In this document: positions 44,896-54,611 of the stretch, one piece after another
Layout: the number at the start of each line of letters is the position of its first letter
Numbering within the stretch: the stretch's first letter is position 1
DNA from: an uncultured Aquimarina sp.
GTDB lineage: Bacteria; Bacteroidota; Bacteroidia; Flavobacteriales; Flavobacteriaceae
Direction of reading: 5' to 3'
DNA length: 64,000 bases
Assembly (NCBI GenBank): GCA_947502885.1
Contig: CANNBP010000014.1
Span: forward strand, 62,001-126,000
Position numbers and translations under genes: made by a program
The notes under the pieces: generated by a model
The model's input: the letters and a program-made list of their open reading frames with translations, nothing else
What the model was told of the DNA's origin: nothing
The model's database searches: none

Positions 44896-47160
44896 ATGTA
44901 TGTCGATGTTACATTTATGTTAGGAAAAATAGTACAAAAAAAGTGGTTAAAATGGTCAATACTCTTCTTCATATGTATAGTATTCACAGCAATTTGTTTT
45001 TATGTTAGCATTTATTTTGGTGCTTGGGGAAAATTGCCTACCAAAGCCGAGTTACGTTCTTTAAAACAGGCTGAAGCCACACAGGTATTAGATAAGGATG
45101 GGGATTTAATCGGAAAGTACTTTATTTATGATAGGCAACCCATTACTTTTGATCAGTTACCACAACATCTTATTAATGCGCTTATCGCCACAGAAGATGT
45201 TCGGTTTTATGAGCATGACGGAGTTGATAATACGAGTTTGCTTAGGGTATTTTTTAAGACAATTTTACTTAGAGATAAATCTTCAGGAGGTGGTAGCACT
45301 ATTACATTACAACTTGCCAAAAACCTATTTGGCAGAAAAAAGTATACGTATTTTAGTACGGTGATAAATAAACTTAAAGAGTCTTTTGTAGCCAAAAGGA
45401 TAGAGGATATTTATACAAAAAAAGAGATTCTAACGCTTTACTTCAACACTGTCCCATTTTCTGACAATACATATGGTATAGAAAGTGCTTCGCAAAAATT
45501 CTTTAACAAATCTACTCAACAACTCTCATTATCTGAAGCCGCTACACTGATAGGCACATTAAAAGCTAATCACAGTTATAATCCAAGGTTATTTCCAGAA
45601 AGAAGCCAATTAAGACGAGATGTAGTGCTACAACAAATGCTAAAGTATGGATATAGCAATACTACTCAAGTTAATCAAATAATGAGTCAACCTATAAGGT
45701 TGGATTATCAATACTTTAATCATGATCTTGGGTTAGCACCTTATTTTAGAGAAGAGGTAAAAAAGCAGCTCATCAAAATACTAGAACAGCACAAAAAACC
45801 AGACGGAAGTCCTTATGACATATATAATGATGGACTTATTATACACACTACTTTAGATCGAAATATGCAAGTACTTGCCGAAGAAGCCATGCGAGAACAT
45901 ATGCATGTTTTACAAAAAGAATATGAAGATTCGTTTGGTTCTTTGCCTCCTTGGAAAAATAACCCCGATCTTATCAAAACTGCTGTTAAAAACCTACCTC
46001 TTTACAAGGCATATAAAGAACAAGGGCTTTCAGAACAACAAATCGAAGACTCTCTTGCGGCCAAAAAAGATATAGAAATTTTTGAATGGGGAGATAATGT
46101 TGTAAAAAAAATGTCTTCGTTAGATAGTCTTCAACATTACTTAAAGTTTTTAAATGCAGGTATGATTGCTATTTCTCCTGATACCGGTGCAGTAAAAGCA
46201 TACTTAGGAGGAATTGATTATCGATATTTTAAATATGATCATGTTTCGCAAAGTGAACGACAAGTAGGCTCTACATTTAAACCTTTTGTATACACAACGG
46301 CAATAGAAAACGGCATGAAACCTTGCACCTATTTCTCTACAAAAGAAATTACATATACCAATTTAAACAATTGGACTCCTAAAAACTCTTCTTCAAAAGA
46401 AGACCCTTTCCTTAATTATACTTTAGAAAAAGCACTTAGTACTTCTGTAAATACTATTGCTGTAAAAGTTTTAAATGAAATCGGTATTGACAAAGTAGTT
46501 GATCAAGTAGAAAAAATGGGGATTACCGCTACCCTCTCAAAAGATCCAGCAATGGCTCTAGGTACAGATGGTATTAAAGTAAAAGAACTTGCTGGTGCCT
46601 ATGCAAGCTATGTAAATGAAGGAAAAAATGTAGTACCCTATTATATAACTCGCATTGAAGATAGAAAAGGGAATCATATTGCTTCTTTTGAGCCTACAAT
46701 TGCAAAAGCGGAAGCTTATTCTTCATACACTAGACAGGTGTTACTTGAGATGATGAAATCTACAATAAATCAAGGTACCGCTTCTAGAATTAGAACAACA
46801 TATCAACTCACCAATGATATCGCAGGAAAAACCGGAACAACCCAAGATAATAAAGATGGATGGTTTATTGGTATAACACCTAATTTGGTAACCGTTACAT
46901 GGGTAGGAAACGACAACTATACTATTGGATTTAAAACCACTGCTTTGGGACAAGGTGCTAATACGGCATTGCCTATTTTTGCAAAATTATACCAAAAAAT
47001 GAATCAAGATCCTACTTTTGATATTATTACTAAAAGTACCTTTGCTATACCGGATGAACGAGTTATAACAGATCTAAATTGCAAACCAGAAAAAAGAGAT
47101 AACTTCTTTAAACGTCTTTTTGGCAAAAAGAAAAAAAAGAAAAGGTTTAAAAAAGAATAG
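44896..47160 (+). CDS. class A penicillin-binding protein (PBP1A-like)
   Basis: A 754-residue bifunctional peptidoglycan synthase. After a cytoplasmic tail and one membrane segment (about residues 20-42) comes the GT51 transglycosylase domain with catalytic Glu100 in ATEDVRFYEHDGVD and GGSTITLQLAKN near 133. The transpeptidase domain follows, with the active-site serine in GSTFKPF near residue 460, an SVN motif, and KTGTT near 645. The C terminus is very lysine-rich (GKKKKKKRFKK). An ATG seven codons downstream (44917) is an alternative start. It follows the BCCT gene by 18 bases. Confidence 0.95.
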   Translation: MYVDVTFMLGKIVQKKWLKWSILFFICIVFTAICFYVSIYFGAWGKLPTKAELRSLKQAEATQVLDKDGDLIGKYFIYDRQPITFDQLPQHLINALIATEDVRFYEHDGVDNTSLLRVFFKTILLRDKSSGGGSTITLQLAKNLFGRKKYTYFSTVINKLKESFVAKRIEDIYTKKEILTLYFNTVPFSDNTYGIESASQKFFNKSTQQLSLSEAATLIGTLKANHSYNPRLFPERSQLRRDVVLQQMLKYGYSNTTQVNQIMSQPIRLDYQYFNHDLGLAPYFREEVKKQLIKILEQHKKPDGSPYDIYNDGLIIHTTLDRNMQVLAEEAMREHMHVLQKEYEDSFGSLPPWKNNPDLIKTAVKNLPLYKAYKEQGLSEQQIEDSLAAKKDIEIFEWGDNVVKKMSSLDSLQHYLKFLNAGMIAISPDTGAVKAYLGGIDYRYFKYDHVSQSERQVGSTFKPFVYTTAIENGMKPCTYFSTKEITYTNLNNWTPKNSSSKEDPFLNYTLEKALSTSVNTIAVKVLNEIGIDKVVDQVEKMGITATLSKDPAMALGTDGIKVKELAGAYASYVNEGKNVVPYYITRIEDRKGNHIASFEPTIAKAEAYSSYTRQVLLEMMKSTINQGTASRIRTTYQLTNDIAGKTGTTQDNKDGWFIGITPNLVTVTWVGNDNYTIGFKTTALGQGANTALPIFAKLYQKMNQDPTFDIITKSTFAIPDERVITDLNCKPEKRDNFFKRLFGKKKKKKRFKKE

Positions 47161-47182
47161 CCTTTAAAACCTAATCGCTTAC

Positions 47183-50100
47183 TTAGATAGTAATTTTTGC
47201 AATAATCTCTTGTTCATCTATTTTGGTTAACCGAATAAGCTTAGTTTCTTTCGACGAATTTTCTAGTCCGTTCTCCTTAAAAATAGTCACTTTCATGAAT
47301 GTAGGGTTCTCTACTTTTTGATAACGATCCCCATAGTAATTAATCTTTATATAATAATCACCTTTTATAGCTTTTTCTAGAGTAAACTCCTCTGGACCAA
47401 ACCCTTCTATCATATCTTTAGACAGCCTTCCTCCTATTTCTGTTTTTCTATTCTCATAATTACACACTTCTAAATTTGGATCTATAATATGCATATCGAT
47501 ATCTGTATCATTATGATTCCAATCAATAGTTATCCGAATATCAAAAGGCTTAGGTTTCAGCATTTTTTTACTCGTTTTTCTAAGATCCAAATCATTTCTA
47601 TGATGTTGAACAAGCCATTTTATTTCATTTATCACAATATCCTTAAGCCCTCTAAACACTCGTCTTTCGGAATTTTCATATATCTCACCTGAAACAATTT
47701 TATTAAAAAAATCTAGTGCTTCTTGGTATTTTCCCGCATTTTGATAGGCTATAGCCACGTCTCTATAGGACTGTACATCTTCTGGTCTTAGTTTTAATAT
47801 TTGTTTAAAAACAAAAAGAGCTAAGTCATTTTTATTATTTACTTGTAATTGATATCCTAATACTTTTAACAACTCATAATTATCAAAATCTATTTCTGCA
47901 ATATTCGATAGAATTCTTGAGGCATACTTTGATGATTTATAAACGTTTTGAAAATGGTTAGATACATCAATAAAATAGGCAGGAACCTTTAAATAATTCT
48001 CACGTTGTTTTACATATAATTCATATGCATCTTCTTCATTTTTTGTTTCCTGTAGTGCTATAATATAATCTGTCATTACACACCTCTCTTTAACTTTAAG
48101 ATCTCCAGAATACGTTTTAGACACAAGTGAATTATTATATTCTTGGTTAGTGGGGACATCAACTATATTTGCCTTTAAGACAACGTTCTCTTCTTTTGCA
48201 TATAAATTAACTTGTTTACCTGTATCTTTTATGTTTATCACAATAGGCAATTCGTATAATACATCTACCGGCAAATCGCTTTCTTTGCCTGGAGTCATTT
48301 TGGGTAATAATTTTAATACTCTCATGGCTTCTTCTCCCAATATATTATGAGGTGCTTTAACTTCAATATTAATAATATCTCCCTGACTACTAACCATAAA
48401 GCTAGCATTTATCCTTTTAGTCCCAGGTAATAAATTAAGATCGTTCGCCAATTTAGAATTAAACCTTTTGTCTATAAATTGTTTAACCTTTTCTGAAAAA
48501 CATGTTTTTCTTTCTTCCTTAGATAAATATTCTTCACAACCAGGGTATACTGGTGTTATATCCAAAACAGAAAAATGTAAAAAGGAAATATATTCTCCTT
48601 CATCAATGTCTTCACTTTCATCAATATCCTCATTAGAAACTTGAACTATATCTACATCAAGTTCATCTAGTGATACATCATCATCTATTATAGTTTCTTG
48701 ATTTTCAGATATTGGTCTTTCTAGAGCTGTTCTTGCTCTCATACTACTTTCTCCTCTTCTAATTTCTTCGCTTGCTACCCTAGTTCTAATAGCATCTTCT
48801 AACAATTCTTTTGGTGGCGTTATTTCATATTTTAAATAGTCACTTAAATTTTCTAAAACTATTAAAGAAGTATAATCTGTTACCAAGCTATATTCTTTTC
48901 CTAAAGCGACTATTTGTTCTTTATTCTTTTCGGCTTCTTCAGTCAAATATTCCAGCTTTTTTTGAGCCCATATTCTCGATATATTTATATCTAACTCTTT
49001 ATTTTCACGTATAACTATCTCTGTCCTTTGAGTAATTTCGTTTCCATATCCAAAATTTAAACCTATAACATCACCTTCAGTATAACCTCTACCAGATATC
49101 GAGAAATCATGAGAGACACTTACTGGTGAATTAGGGTATATCTCAATGTCTTCTGAAACTGAATCATATCCAAGTAATTTAAAAGGTTCATATTTTATAG
49201 AACCCATAGCATCATTAATAGATTTTGTTTTCAAATTTATGTATGCCCCATTAGTCTTTTCTGCAATGCTTTTTAGTCTAAAATGATTAGAAGTGACCAT
49301 ACTATTTATAATAAAAACAGGAGAGCCACTTTTAAAATCTGCTTCACTTAAATTAGCTATACCATCTGAAAAGAATAATATAGCATCTGTATCACTTTTA
49401 CCTTCAGGAAGCATCTTATATGAGGTTCCTCCGTCATAGACAATTTGTTCTATTTCTTGCCTCAAATTTTTCCAATTACAATCTTTAATTTTAAAAGTTG
49501 TGTCAACCAATTTACTATTACTAAACGCAATAAAACATACGTCTATATTCTCTACATAAGCAAAATAGCTATCCAGAAAACTCAATTCTTTTTTTAAATC
49601 TCTATTCTTCATCGATAAAGAAGCATCCCAATATATCGATATTTCACTTTGGGATTCTCTCAACCTCTTTTCTGAGTTAATTACCTTATACATATAAAAA
49701 TACGTATTTGAAGCCATTAACTTTTTAGTATCTAGAGGTAACGGTATTTTAATTGATAAGCTTTGGTTTGGAGTATAATCTTGCTTAAATATTTTTGTCT
49801 TAAAGTTTCTCTTCCAATTAGAAAACTGAAGCCCTGATATATTACCTTTTTCTATTATTGGTTTACTTTTTTGATCAAATATCGATATTTCTAATAAAAA
49901 CTTATCTAGTTTATTTTTAAAACTCAATGGTAAGTTATAGTAATGTGCTCCATCATTAAAAACCAATTCTTGTTCATATGCCAGAAGAACTCTTTTATGA
50001 CCTTTTGAAGGAATAGGATAAATTCTAGCCTTATAGTTATTTCCTGTTCCTTTTTCTAACAAAGCAGGGTCAACTCCTCTTCTTACCACCTCTTCAAAAG

Positions 50101-50410
50101 CTATTCTTCCTAACTCTTTATCTACTACAACTGCTTCTCTAAGTTTTCCATTAACCTCTAATGCAAAACGAGAAACATGATGTCCTTCTCCTAAGGGAAA
50201 TACTAATTCTCCTTCTAAAACTTCATCTGTTGGATTATAAAAAAGCATGTCATAAGTGGTAGTAGCAATATTACCAATAACATTTACTTTTATGTCTAAT
50301 GAGGATAGGCCTAACGGCTTATTTCCAGCATTTAATATTGGTGTTTCTTGTGAATATCCAAGAAGAAAAATTAAAGAAGCTAGAAATACTAGAAAGTACT
50401 TTTTATTCAT
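47183..50410 (-). CDS. VIT-vWA-TonB_C-TPR-DUF2135 mosaic exported protein
   Basis: A 1075-residue protein with a signal peptide (MNKKYFLVFLASLIFLLGYS). Domains in order are: VIT (about 25-155; RFALEVNGKLREAVVV); vWA (about 250-410) with an intact MIDAS-type DASLS; a linker rich in acidic residues; a TonB C-terminal-like domain (about 620-735; ITPVYPGCEEYLSKEERKTC, then MRVLKLLPKMTPGK); TPR-like helices (about 850-945); and a C-terminal DUF2135-like strand domain (DWNHNDTDIDMHIIDPN). VIT-vWA proteins are common, but a TonB-C segment inside one is unusual. The role is probably at the outer membrane or periplasm; function unknown. Confidence 0.85.
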   Translation of the reverse strand: MNKKYFLVFLASLIFLLGYSQETPILNAGNKPLGLSSLDIKVNVIGNIATTTYDMLFYNPTDEVLEGELVFPLGEGHHVSRFALEVNGKLREAVVVDKELGRIAFEEVVRRGVDPALLEKGTGNNYKARIYPIPSKGHKRVLLAYEQELVFNDGAHYYNLPLSFKNKLDKFLLEISIFDQKSKPIIEKGNISGLQFSNWKRNFKTKIFKQDYTPNQSLSIKIPLPLDTKKLMASNTYFYMYKVINSEKRLRESQSEISIYWDASLSMKNRDLKKELSFLDSYFAYVENIDVCFIAFSNSKLVDTTFKIKDCNWKNLRQEIEQIVYDGGTSYKMLPEGKSDTDAILFFSDGIANLSEADFKSGSPVFIINSMVTSNHFRLKSIAEKTNGAYINLKTKSINDAMGSIKYEPFKLLGYDSVSEDIEIYPNSPVSVSHDFSISGRGYTEGDVIGLNFGYGNEITQRTEIVIRENKELDINISRIWAQKKLEYLTEEAEKNKEQIVALGKEYSLVTDYTSLIVLENLSDYLKYEITPPKELLEDAIRTRVASEEIRRGESSMRARTALERPISENQETIIDDDVSLDELDVDIVQVSNEDIDESEDIDEGEYISFLHFSVLDITPVYPGCEEYLSKEERKTCFSEKVKQFIDKRFNSKLANDLNLLPGTKRINASFMVSSQGDIINIEVKAPHNILGEEAMRVLKLLPKMTPGKESDLPVDVLYELPIVINIKDTGKQVNLYAKEENVVLKANIVDVPTNQEYNNSLVSKTYSGDLKVKERCVMTDYIIALQETKNEEDAYELYVKQRENYLKVPAYFIDVSNHFQNVYKSSKYASRILSNIAEIDFDNYELLKVLGYQLQVNNKNDLALFVFKQILKLRPEDVQSYRDVAIAYQNAGKYQEALDFFNKIVSGEIYENSERRVFRGLKDIVINEIKWLVQHHRNDLDLRKTSKKMLKPKPFDIRITIDWNHNDTDIDMHIIDPNLEVCNYENRKTEIGGRLSKDMIEGFGPEEFTLEKAIKGDYYIKINYYGDRYQKVENPTFMKVTIFKENGLENSSKETKLIRLTKIDEQEIIAKITI

Positions 50411-50506
50411 AAAATTATGTTAGAAAAAGAAAAAAATAATATTGATTAAACCAAGCAATATCTATACCATTAATTCTAATAACATCACAAATAAAAATAT
50501 TTTGAT

Positions 50507-51088
50507 TTACTTTATTGTTTGTCCATATTTCTGAACCAGAAAATTATGTAGTTTATAAGCACCAAATCCTAACAAGATACCAATAGCCATTCCTGTAATT
50601 ATATCTCCAGGATAGTGTACACCTATATATATTCTACTATAACTTACTACAATAGACCAAACTACCATGAACGGAAAAATATACTTAAGATGTTTTTTTA
50701 AAGCCAACCCTGTAAAAAAAGCTAATGCCATTGAACTAGCAGCATGACCAGAAAAATAACCATGTCGCCCACAATTTTTTGCTATAAACCTTGTAAAATC
50801 TGCAACACCATCTGCTCTACAAGGCCTTGGCCTCATAAACAATACATTCTTAAATAAATTAGATAATTGATCAGTGGCTGTAATTAATAAAGCCACAACT
50901 ACCAAAGTGATGATAGCACCTCTTACTCCAAAATACTTATAAAAAAAGAACAATAACACAGCATACAATGGTATTTGATAGAATTTTTCGGTCATAAATA
51001 ACCAAAAACTATCCCATGCAGGTATTCCTAAATTATTAAGATATAAAAAAAGATCTTTATCTAATTGTATCAACTCTTCCATAAACAA
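50507..51088 (-). CDS. PAP2 family phosphatase
   Basis: A 193-residue membrane protein with about five helices. The acid-phosphatase motifs are KNVLFMRPRP near residue 74, SGHAAS near 112 and SRIYIGVHYPGD near 149, which carry the catalytic Lys/Arg, His and Arg/His residues. PAP2 enzymes dephosphorylate lipid phosphates such as undecaprenyl pyrophosphate or phosphatidic acid; which one cannot be decided. A promoter-like box lies 17 bases upstream. Confidence 0.93.
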   Translation of the reverse strand: MFMEELIQLDKDLFLYLNNLGIPAWDSFWLFMTEKFYQIPLYAVLLFFFYKYFGVRGAIITLVVVALLITATDQLSNLFKNVLFMRPRPCRADGVADFTRFIAKNCGRHGYFSGHAASSMALAFFTGLALKKHLKYIFPFMVVWSIVVSYSRIYIGVHYPGDIITGMAIGILLGFGAYKLHNFLVQKYGQTIK

Positions 51089-51104
51089 GCTGTAAGTTTT
51101 GTTT

Positions 51105-51112
51105 CAAAAATA
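51105..51112 (-). promoter_or_regulatory. candidate -7 promoter element (TATTTTTG) of the PAP2 gene
   Basis: Exact TAnnTTTG on the minus strand, 17 bases upstream of the ATG at 51088. The spacing is plausible for a short leader; -33 element not evident. Confidence 0.4.
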
Positions 51113-51191
51113 AGAAAGCTTAAGGAACTATGAAAAGCCCTAAACTTTAAATCTATATTATGATCAATGAATTTTTAAACAATAGTAAGAC

Positions 51192-51422
51192 CTATGAATC
51201 TGTATATTTTTCTATTTCTCTATCATAAAACTCATTTGCTGACTTAAAAAGTTTTTCTGCTTCATCTAACAATTCATTTTCATCGTTTTTATCAAATTCT
51301 TCAAGCCATTCTACTTCATCATTTTCAAGGTTTATAATAAATCTCGGAAACTCGGTATGAATTACAAAAATTGCAGTTGGATAATCTGTATTATCCCCTA
51401 ATAAAAATTTAGGAAAGTCCAT
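51192..51422 (-). CDS. small acidic conserved hypothetical protein
   Basis: A 76-residue, strongly acidic protein (FPKFLLGDNTDYPTAIFVIHTEFP then LENDEVEWLEEFDKND). No signal or membrane segment. I recall similar short proteins in Flavobacteriaceae but no function. It lies between PAP2 and the OmpA-like gene on the same strand. Confidence 0.65.
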   Translation of the reverse strand: MDFPKFLLGDNTDYPTAIFVIHTEFPRFIINLENDEVEWLEEFDKNDENELLDEAEKLFKSANEFYDREIEKYTDS

Positions 51423-51498
51423 ATGGAATACTTACTTATTATTACAAAACTCCAAAGGTACTATCTTTTTTATATGTAAACAGAGAAAAATTAAATAG

Positions 51499-52584
51499 CT
51501 ATTCTATTTTGATTTCCACTCTATTATTTGATTCTGAATCAAGATCAGAATCATCTTTTACGACAGGCATTGTGTTTCCTGCTGCAACAATTTCTATTAA
51601 AGACTCATCTACGCCTTTAGAAATCATATACTCTCTTACATTAGCAGCTCTCATGGCAGACATGATTTCATTCTCAAAGGAAGAACCGGCATCATCTGCA
51701 TGGCCAATAATTTTTACTGAACTCACTTTAAATATAGTTACATATTGAATATAAGAATCTAAAGCTTGTTGAATTTCTTTGTATGCTTCACTTTCTCCAA
51801 CCAGAAACTCTACTGGTGAGAATTTTAATGCCATGTTACAAACTTGACCAGCTACCAAATTTTTAGGATCTCTCATTTCCATAAGTAACACATCGTCTAC
51901 AAAATAGTAAGCTGTATCAAATCCTCCTCCTTTTACAGATTTTCCTCTTGGGCTATCGGCAAAATATCCTAGTGAAATAAATTTTTCTGTTCCTTTTGCT
52001 TTATAAACCCCACAAACCTTGGTCCACCCTTTGGTATCACATATCATTTTTGAAGATTTTATATGCAATGGAAATTTTGATGTTTCGGTAATTTTTGGAA
52101 CTCTAGCAGTAAAATATGATCCTATTGAAGAAGTACAAGAATTCGAGATTCCTTCTCCTAAAGAAACATACATATGAAAATAATAATATTTTCCTTTCCC
52201 AAGTGGCTTTCTTAATTTGGCAGTTACTCCTTCTTTATATGGACCACCAGCAATATACATTCCTACTTTACCTTCTCCTGTTCTAGGCTCCTGTTTTCCA
52301 AACTGTTTTAAAAAATTTGGGGATTTATGGATAAATCTAATTTCTTCTAGTCTTGAATGATGTGCATCTGGAGAGTTAATAGAAGCTTTCCAGTCTTTCA
52401 TAATTCCAAAATTTTGCATTTCCATTTCCATTCTCGAAATTGCAACATTTGTCATTTCAAAACTAGGGTTCGGAATTAGGTTTTCGTTTTTACTATGCGT
52501 AAAGTTTTGGGCTGCGCTATTTTGTGTAACCAAAAAGGTTATAAGAGAAAGCAGCAAACAAAATTTAGAATTTGGGACTCTCAT
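51499..52584 (-). CDS. OmpA family outer-membrane protein
   Basis: A 361-residue exported protein with a signal peptide (cleavage near NSAAQN, residue 25). The N-terminal two thirds form a beta-rich domain of the CBM-like/jelly-roll type (NLIPNPSFEMTN near residue 35 and YYFVDDVLLMEM near 225). The C-terminal part (about 255-361) is an OmpA peptidoglycan-binding domain with VKIIGHADDAGSSFENEIMSAMRAANV and NRVEIKIE. It likely tethers the outer membrane to peptidoglycan. Confidence 0.88.
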   Translation of the reverse strand: MRVPNSKFCLLLSLITFLVTQNSAAQNFTHSKNENLIPNPSFEMTNVAISRMEMEMQNFGIMKDWKASINSPDAHHSRLEEIRFIHKSPNFLKQFGKQEPRTGEGKVGMYIAGGPYKEGVTAKLRKPLGKGKYYYFHMYVSLGEGISNSCTSSIGSYFTARVPKITETSKFPLHIKSSKMICDTKGWTKVCGVYKAKGTEKFISLGYFADSPRGKSVKGGGFDTAYYFVDDVLLMEMRDPKNLVAGQVCNMALKFSPVEFLVGESEAYKEIQQALDSYIQYVTIFKVSSVKIIGHADDAGSSFENEIMSAMRAANVREYMISKGVDESLIEIVAAGNTMPVVKDDSDLDSESNNRVEIKIE

Positions 52585-52760
52585 TTTTGTGTTCTGTTTT
52601 TTTTGAAAGATAGTTAATTATTCGTTAATACCAAATAAACGTAATAAGTCTAAAAATGGTATTTCCTTTTTTAATTTAATTCAAAATCGATGCCAAACAT
52701 CTATCCAAATCAAATATTATTGTATTCTAAGATTCATATTCAACCTTAAACAAACCTCTA

Positions 52761-54128
52761 CTAAACCCTTATTAATCTTTTAGTTAACATCTTAAACCTA
52801 AGATAAAGTAATATAGCTGATACACTAAGCCCTGCTAATAATCCTAACCAAATACCAGAGCTTTTATATTCGGTATGAAGACCTAGATAATAACTTATCG
52901 GAAATCCTACTATCCAATAAGCAATGAAGGTAATAAGTGTAGGTATTTTGACATCCTGAAGCCCTCTTAAAGCTCCAAGAACTGTGACCTGTATACCATC
53001 AGAAATCTGAAACAACGCGGCAACAATTAATAGTTTGGCCGCAATTGTAATCACTTCTGTATTATCAGTTAAATTTTCTACATCTTTTACATCCAAATAT
53101 ATTTGAGGTAACAACTCATTAAATAAGATAAAAAATATTGCAAATACAATCTCTATAATGAAAGTAAGTAGAAAAATTGAGAGCGCAATTCTTCTTAAAT
53201 CTCTAAAATGCTGTAATCCTTTTTGATTTCCAACTCGAATCATAGCGGCAACACTTAACCCCATCGCAACCATAAAAGTCATTGATGCAAGATTTAATGC
53301 TATTTGATTTGCAGCTTGCGGGTTTTTACCTAAAATACCAGATAACCAAATTGCTGCCGTGAAAATTGCTACTTCAAAAAACATCTGTAATGCAGACGGA
53401 AACCCCAAAGCTATAATTTTATTAATCTCTTTTCTTCTTAAAACCCAAAATTTAATCGAGGTAACATATCCATTAGATTTTTCTTTATTCTTAAGAAAAA
53501 CCCATAAAAAAACCACCATCACAAACCTCGATACTAATGTCCCAATAGCTGCTCCTATAATTCCCATTTGAGGAAAACCTAATTTCCCAAATATCAATAC
53601 ATAGTTTAGTCCCACATTAACCAAATTCGCAACCAGAGTAGCATACATTGGGTACTTAGTCATAGACAACCCATCAGAAAATTGTTTTAATGCCTGAAAT
53701 ACAATTAATGGAATTAATGAGAAAGCAACTAAATCCAAATATGGTATCGCTAACTCTACAACCTCAACAGGCTGTTTCATAAAATACATTAGGGGTTTTG
53801 CTATCAAAATCAAAAGGAATAGAGAAACACCGAGAGCTAAACATAAAAACAAACCATGTTTAAAAATCAATTTCCCTCTTTTAAAATTATTTTCTGCATC
53901 AGCCTCTGCAATCAAAGGTGTAATTGCTGTAGAAAAACCAATACCCAAGGACATAGCAATAAACATAAAACTATTACCCAAAGAAACTGCAGCTAATTCT
54001 GCTGTACCCAACTGACCAACCATTATATTATCAACAAGTCCTACAAAAGTATGCCCTAACATACCAAGCATTACTGGTGCAGCTAATTTAAGGTTATATC
54101 TAAATTCTTTGGTATACTGTTTTAGCAT
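52761..54128 (-). CDS. MATE family efflux transporter
   Basis: A 455-residue, 12-helix exporter of the NorM type. Two homologous halves are visible: VMLGMLGHTFVGLVDNIMVGQLGTAELAAVSLGN at the N terminus, and the equivalent second half from about residue 240 (LGFPSALQMFFEVAIFTAA). These pumps export cationic drugs with sodium or proton influx. I preferred the ATG at 54128 over one 12 codons upstream because it gives the normal NorM length and starts downstream of a promoter box at 54147-54154. Confidence 0.93.
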   Translation of the reverse strand: MLKQYTKEFRYNLKLAAPVMLGMLGHTFVGLVDNIMVGQLGTAELAAVSLGNSFMFIAMSLGIGFSTAITPLIAEADAENNFKRGKLIFKHGLFLCLALGVSLFLLILIAKPLMYFMKQPVEVVELAIPYLDLVAFSLIPLIVFQALKQFSDGLSMTKYPMYATLVANLVNVGLNYVLIFGKLGFPQMGIIGAAIGTLVSRFVMVVFLWVFLKNKEKSNGYVTSIKFWVLRRKEINKIIALGFPSALQMFFEVAIFTAAIWLSGILGKNPQAANQIALNLASMTFMVAMGLSVAAMIRVGNQKGLQHFRDLRRIALSIFLLTFIIEIVFAIFFILFNELLPQIYLDVKDVENLTDNTEVITIAAKLLIVAALFQISDGIQVTVLGALRGLQDVKIPTLITFIAYWIVGFPISYYLGLHTEYKSSGIWLGLLAGLSVSAILLYLRFKMLTKRLIRV

Positions 54129-54146
54129 TTTATAATTTTGAATTGG

Positions 54147-54154
54147 CAAAGGTA
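54147..54154 (-). promoter_or_regulatory. candidate -7 promoter element (TACCTTTG) of the MATE gene
   Basis: Exact TAnnTTTG on the minus strand followed by C, 18 bases upstream of the chosen ATG at 54128. The longer possible start (54164) would lie upstream of the transcript start, which supports the shorter protein. Confidence 0.5.
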
Positions 54155-54212
54155 TTAGAACCAAAGCGAACTAAATTATTCTTATCGTATATTTAACGTT
54201 ATTTACAAAAAA

Positions 54213-54578
54213 ATGGCTACTAAAGAAACATCTCAACAAAAAATAAAAAAAAGAAATACTACTAGAATATATCTAATTATTGCCAGCTGTGTATTTGGGG
54301 TATTAGTTTTACCTTCTTTGCCAATGATTATGATGTCAGCAATGCTATTTGATAGTCCTGGTTCTGAAGATAGTAGTTCAACAATACTATTTGCTATAAG
54401 TCTTATTACTTATCCTATTGTCACTTTTATAGGTATTGTAACTGCATGGGTTTTATTTACCAAAAAAAAATATCTGTTTTCTATAATTTTTGCCAGTTTA
54501 CCGATTTTAAACATTCTAATTGGTATTATCGCGATTATATATATAGCAGTATTTTGTGGTGGTAACCTTGATTGTTAA
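54213..54578 (+). CDS. small membrane protein of unknown function
   Basis: A 121-residue protein with a basic N terminus (QKIKKRNTTR) and three to four membrane segments (about residues 22-42, 60-85 and 92-115). No family motif is recognised. It diverges from the MATE gene and converges with the HupE cassette. Confidence 0.6.
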   Translation: MATKETSQQKIKKRNTTRIYLIIASCVFGVLVLPSLPMIMMSAMLFDSPGSEDSSSTILFAISLITYPIVTFIGIVTAWVLFTKKKYLFSIIFASLPILNILIGIIAIIYIAVFCGGNLDC

Positions 54579-54611
54579 AGTATGCTAGGATATATCCTTA
54601 AACAAATCTCA

